Assembly (NCBI RefSeq): GCF_014193655.1
Contig: NZ_JACHZQ010000003.1
Coordinates: 620,001-684,000, forward strand
DNA from: Rhizobium sp. BK313
Lineage (GTDB): Bacteria; Pseudomonadota; Alphaproteobacteria; Rhizobiales; Rhizobiaceae
Length of the DNA stretch: 64,000 bases
Direction: 5' to 3'
Shown: piece after piece, positions 63,284 through 64,000 of the stretch
How positions within the stretch are numbered: position 1 is the first letter of the stretch
Layout of the letters: each line of letters opens with the position of its first letter
Program-made: the position numbers and the translations under genes
The notes under the pieces: generated by a model
What the model was told of the DNA's origin: nothing
Database searches by the model: none
What the model saw: only the letters and a program-made list of their open reading frames with translations

Positions 63284-63322
63284 AATGAACGGATGGCGTG
63301 TTCACCCATCGCAACGTTCATT
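63284..63322 (+). promoter_or_regulatory. Structured hairpin with T-run in leader of TPR gene
   Basis: AATGAACG (63284-63291) pairs with CGTTCATT (63315-63322), and inside it GATGG (63292-63296) pairs with CCATC (63306-63310), leaving a GCAA bulge. TTT follows directly and AAGGAG lies six bases further. This could be an attenuator or translation-control element. Confidence 0.45.
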
Positions 63323-63341
63323 TTTGCCAAGGAGCAATCCC

Positions 63342-63884
63342 ATGACGACTACCGCTTTCCGCCTGGCCTCCGTCGCTCTCGGCGCCTGCCTCACCCTCGG
63401 CGCTTTTACTGTCCCGGTTTTCGCGATCGGCGACGATAGTAGCACGACTCCGACCTGCAAGAAGGGCGAGATCTACGACAAGAAGGCGAAGAAGTGCGTG
63501 AAGCAGCAGGGCGCCAACATCACCGACGAAAACCGCGCCGACTATGCTTACTCGCTCGCCAAGAAGGACCACCGCTATGAAGAAGCACTGGCGGTTCTCG
63601 ACACTATGCAGAATCCGAACACGGCAGAAGCATTGAACTATCGCGGCTATGCCACCCGCAAGCTCGGCCGCACGGATGAAGGCATTTCCTATTACCTGAA
63701 GTCCGTCTCAATGGACCCGAAGTATTCGCTGGTTCGCGAATATCTCGGCGAAGCCTATGTCATCAAGGGTCAGATCGACCTTGCCAAGGACCAGTTGAGC
63801 ACGATCAAGACGCTCTGCGGCAACACCGCTTGTGAGGAATATCAGGATCTGAACAACGCCATTCAGAATCCGTCGAGCCTCTGA
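63342..63884 (+). CDS. Secreted tetratricopeptide-repeat protein
   Basis: The 180-residue product from ATG 63342 (AAGGAG upstream) has a signal peptide (about 1-28, ending VFA). Two cysteines follow in the motif CKKGEIYDKKAKKC, then TPR-like helices (ALAVLDTMQNPNTAEALNYRGYATRKLGRTDEGISYYLKSVSMDP; core ALNYRGYATRKLGRTDEG). It is predicted to be periplasmic, binding other proteins. A second Cys pair (CGNTAC) sits near the end, suggesting disulfides. Function unknown. It is divergent from the PKS gene. Confidence 0.85.
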   Translation: MTTTAFRLASVALGACLTLGAFTVPVFAIGDDSSTTPTCKKGEIYDKKAKKCVKQQGANITDENRADYAYSLAKKDHRYEEALAVLDTMQNPNTAEALNYRGYATRKLGRTDEGISYYLKSVSMDPKYSLVREYLGEAYVIKGQIDLAKDQLSTIKTLCGNTACEEYQDLNNAIQNPSSL

Positions 63885-64000
63885 TTTCAAGCGTCGGACC
63901 TAAGATGGCCGCTATAGGCAGTCAGCATTCAGAGGGATATTCGAGTGTCAGTCGCTCATTCCACAATTTCTGCTTATAGTCGGGTAAGATCGGAACCGCC

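Overview
This is chromosomal DNA of an alphaproteobacterium of the order Hyphomicrobiales, most probably Rhizobium or a close Agrobacterium relative. The evidence is the high G+C content, the RirA iron regulator, the aglR-aglEFGAK sucrose/alpha-glucoside locus, the zwf-pgl-edd Entner-Doudoroff block, a PdhS-type cell-cycle kinase, a phasin, and rhizobial intergenic palindromic repeats. From memory, the overall gene order resembles the A. tumefaciens C58 stretch running from flhA past zwf to pdhS1. I see no insertion sequence, prophage, CRISPR array, rRNA operon or plasmid-type gene. The window looks like core chromosome with small accessory insertions.

Layout. 1-3.5 kb is the end of a flagellar operon: flhA 3' end, fliR, a FliJ-like coiled coil, a FlgJ-type rod-binding protein, a FlgN-like chaperone and a FliL-like membrane protein. 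3.7-6.6 kb holds a WecG/TagA glycosyltransferase and a Wzz/GumC-like polysaccharide protein. folD follows at 6.8 kb. 7.7-15.6 kb is the agl locus: the LacI-type regulator AglR is divergent from aglE-aglF-aglG-aglA-aglK, with two matching operator palindromes in the divergent region. A PilZ-like gene follows. 16.2-20.4 kb (minus) is zwf-pgl-edd. 20.5-23.2 kb (minus) carries a gamma-glutamylputrescine pair. Then come a YhiN-type flavoprotein, a large chemoreceptor, a LysR regulator and an aldo/keto reductase. 30.5-34.6 kb is a potFGHI polyamine importer.

34.6-46.7 kb holds an AsmA-like protein, acetoacetyl-CoA synthetase, a DbpA-like RNA helicase, an O-methyltransferase, the very long PdhS1-like kinase and a phasin. 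tRNA-His lies at 46.9 kb. 47-50.7 kb contains small proteins, a LysR regulator divergent from mmsA, and a VOC protein. 51-53.8 kb holds an overlapping DUF898/M48-protease pair and rirA. 54.1-60.2 kb is dppABCDF with gluconokinase coupled to its end. 60.2-63.9 kb holds a DadA-like oxidase, a type III polyketide synthase coupled to an ICMT-like methyltransferase, and a secreted TPR protein.

How it works together: agl imports and hydrolyses alpha-glucosides. The glucose released can enter the Entner-Doudoroff pathway through zwf-pgl-edd, and gluconokinase can feed gluconate into the same pathway. Acetoacetyl-CoA synthetase and phasin belong to polyhydroxybutyrate metabolism. The Pot, Puu and Dpp modules recover polyamines and peptides. 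The most interesting items are the type III PKS/methyltransferase pair, shared TGC/GCA palindromes near acsA2, the helicase and the phasin, a candidate small RNA before the helicase, the AGCGCT palindromes around agl, the aberrant AglG loop, the DUF898/M48 pair and the G-1-less tRNA-His. No single feature can be proved to be a wholly new system from sequence alone.
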